Below, in pieces: positions 63,625 to 64,000 of a stretch of 64,000 bases of DNA. Both the position numbers and the translations under genes were made by a program. The DNA lies in the NCBI RefSeq assembly GCF_021044825.1, contig NZ_JAJNOC010000008.1:124001-188000 (forward strand). Direction: 5' to 3'. Within the stretch, counting starts at the first letter, position 1. Every line of letters starts with the position of its first letter. Below the pieces are notes generated by a model. That model was not told the origin of the DNA. It saw nothing but the letters and a program-made list of their open reading frames with translations, and did not search any database. The DNA comes from Massilia phyllostachyos. Its GTDB lineage: Bacteria > Pseudomonadota > Gammaproteobacteria > Burkholderiales > Burkholderiaceae_D.

Positions 63625-64000
63625 TTACAGCACTTCCAGCACGATCTTGCCGACGTGCGTGCTCGACTCCATGAGCGCGTGCGCCTCGGCCGCCTGCGCC
63701 AGCGGGAAGGTCCGGTAGATGACCGGCTTGAGTTTGCCCTGTTCGAACAAGGGCCACACGCGCTCGCGCAAGTTGCGCGCGATCGCGGCCTTGAACTCGT
63801 TCGTGCGGGGACGCAGGGTCGAGCCGCTGATGTGCAGGCGGCGGCGCAGCACCTGGCCGAGGTCGATCTCAGCCCTAGCGCCGCCCAGCAGCGCGATCAG
63901 GGCGATGCGGCCGTCGTCGGCCAGGCAGTCGATTTCGCGCGGGATGTAGTCGCCGGCGACCATGTCGAGAATGACGTCGACGCCCTTCCCGCCCGTCAGC
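63625..64000 (-). CDS. NAD(P)H-quinone oxidoreductase (zeta-crystallin/PIG3-like), C-terminal part
   Basis: The C-terminal ~125 residues; the gene runs past the end of the window on the minus strand. Visible are GGKGVDVILDMVAGDYIPREIDCLADDGRIALIALLGG, the NADPH-binding Rossmann part, and FPLAQAAEAHALMESSTHVGKIVLEVL, the end typical of the medium-chain quinone reductase group that lacks zinc. It is upstream of tpiA, with 96 bp between. Confidence 0.88.
   Translation of the reverse strand, partial: LTGGKGVDVILDMVAGDYIPREIDCLADDGRIALIALLGGARAEIDLGQVLRRRLHISGSTLRPRTNEFKAAIARNLRERVWPLFEQGKLKPVIYRTFPLAQAAEAHALMESSTHVGKIVLEVL

Overview
This GC-rich window reads as a chromosomal segment from a betaproteobacterium of the order Burkholderiales, most likely Oxalobacteraceae (Massilia/Duganella/Janthinobacterium type). 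The support is the complete 14-gene nuoA-N operon followed by a DUF2818 gene and an ADP-ribose pyrophosphatase gene, the tpiA-secG-tRNA-Leu-nuo order, a PEP-CTERM protein, a phasin, an S46 dipeptidyl-peptidase and an SSS-family symporter. This is inference from gene content; no 16S rRNA gene is present.

Layout. 0-4 kb: end of a sensor kinase, an S46 peptidase and a PEP-CTERM secreted protein. 4-13.2 kb: a four-gene MdtABC-like RND efflux operon with its outer-membrane channel, on the minus strand. 13.4-16.8 kb: SppA and a sodium:solute symporter. 16.9-23.2 kb: a visibly more A/T-rich type VI secretion cassette in the order VgrG, Tle4-like phospholipase, Tli4-like immunity protein, PAAR tip, with no T6SS structural genes nearby. 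23.4-25.5 kb: a small secreted protein and a NYN nuclease/OST-HTH protein. 25.6-32.5 kb: a signalling region with several damaged or degenerate genes. These are a PAS hybrid kinase broken by an in-frame stop and a frameshift, a GAF protein with an early stop, a receiver lacking its phospho-acceptor, and a sensor kinase that lacks a histidine-phosphotransfer domain. DUF1810, DUF3820 and alpha/beta-hydrolase genes lie among them.

32.6-38.2 kb: ribA, a secreted trypsin-like protease overlapping an FHA-domain membrane protein, a LytS/LytTR two-component pair and a Gly/Ala-rich small protein. 38.5-44 kb: an acyltransferase-3 membrane protein, a phasin, a voltage-gated potassium channel with a zinc ribbon, a VOC protein, an FMN reductase and an MFS transporter. 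44.2-46.7 kb: ispF, ispD (isoprenoid MEP pathway), a secreted HExxH protein and a NUDIX hydrolase. 46.7-61.7 kb: respiratory complex I. 61.9-64 kb: tRNA-Leu(GAG), secG, tpiA and the end of a quinone oxidoreductase gene.

Intergenic DNA carries a modular repeat family built from GTAGGGTG ends and a TGGGCGG-AGGA-CCGCCCA hairpin, plus one 100-bp MITE-like element. No CRISPR array, insertion sequence or rRNA was seen. No gene-free stretch exceeds about 300 bases. The longest gaps (13165-13431, 23209-23455, 33325-33576, 38198-38500, 61994-62227) are covered below.
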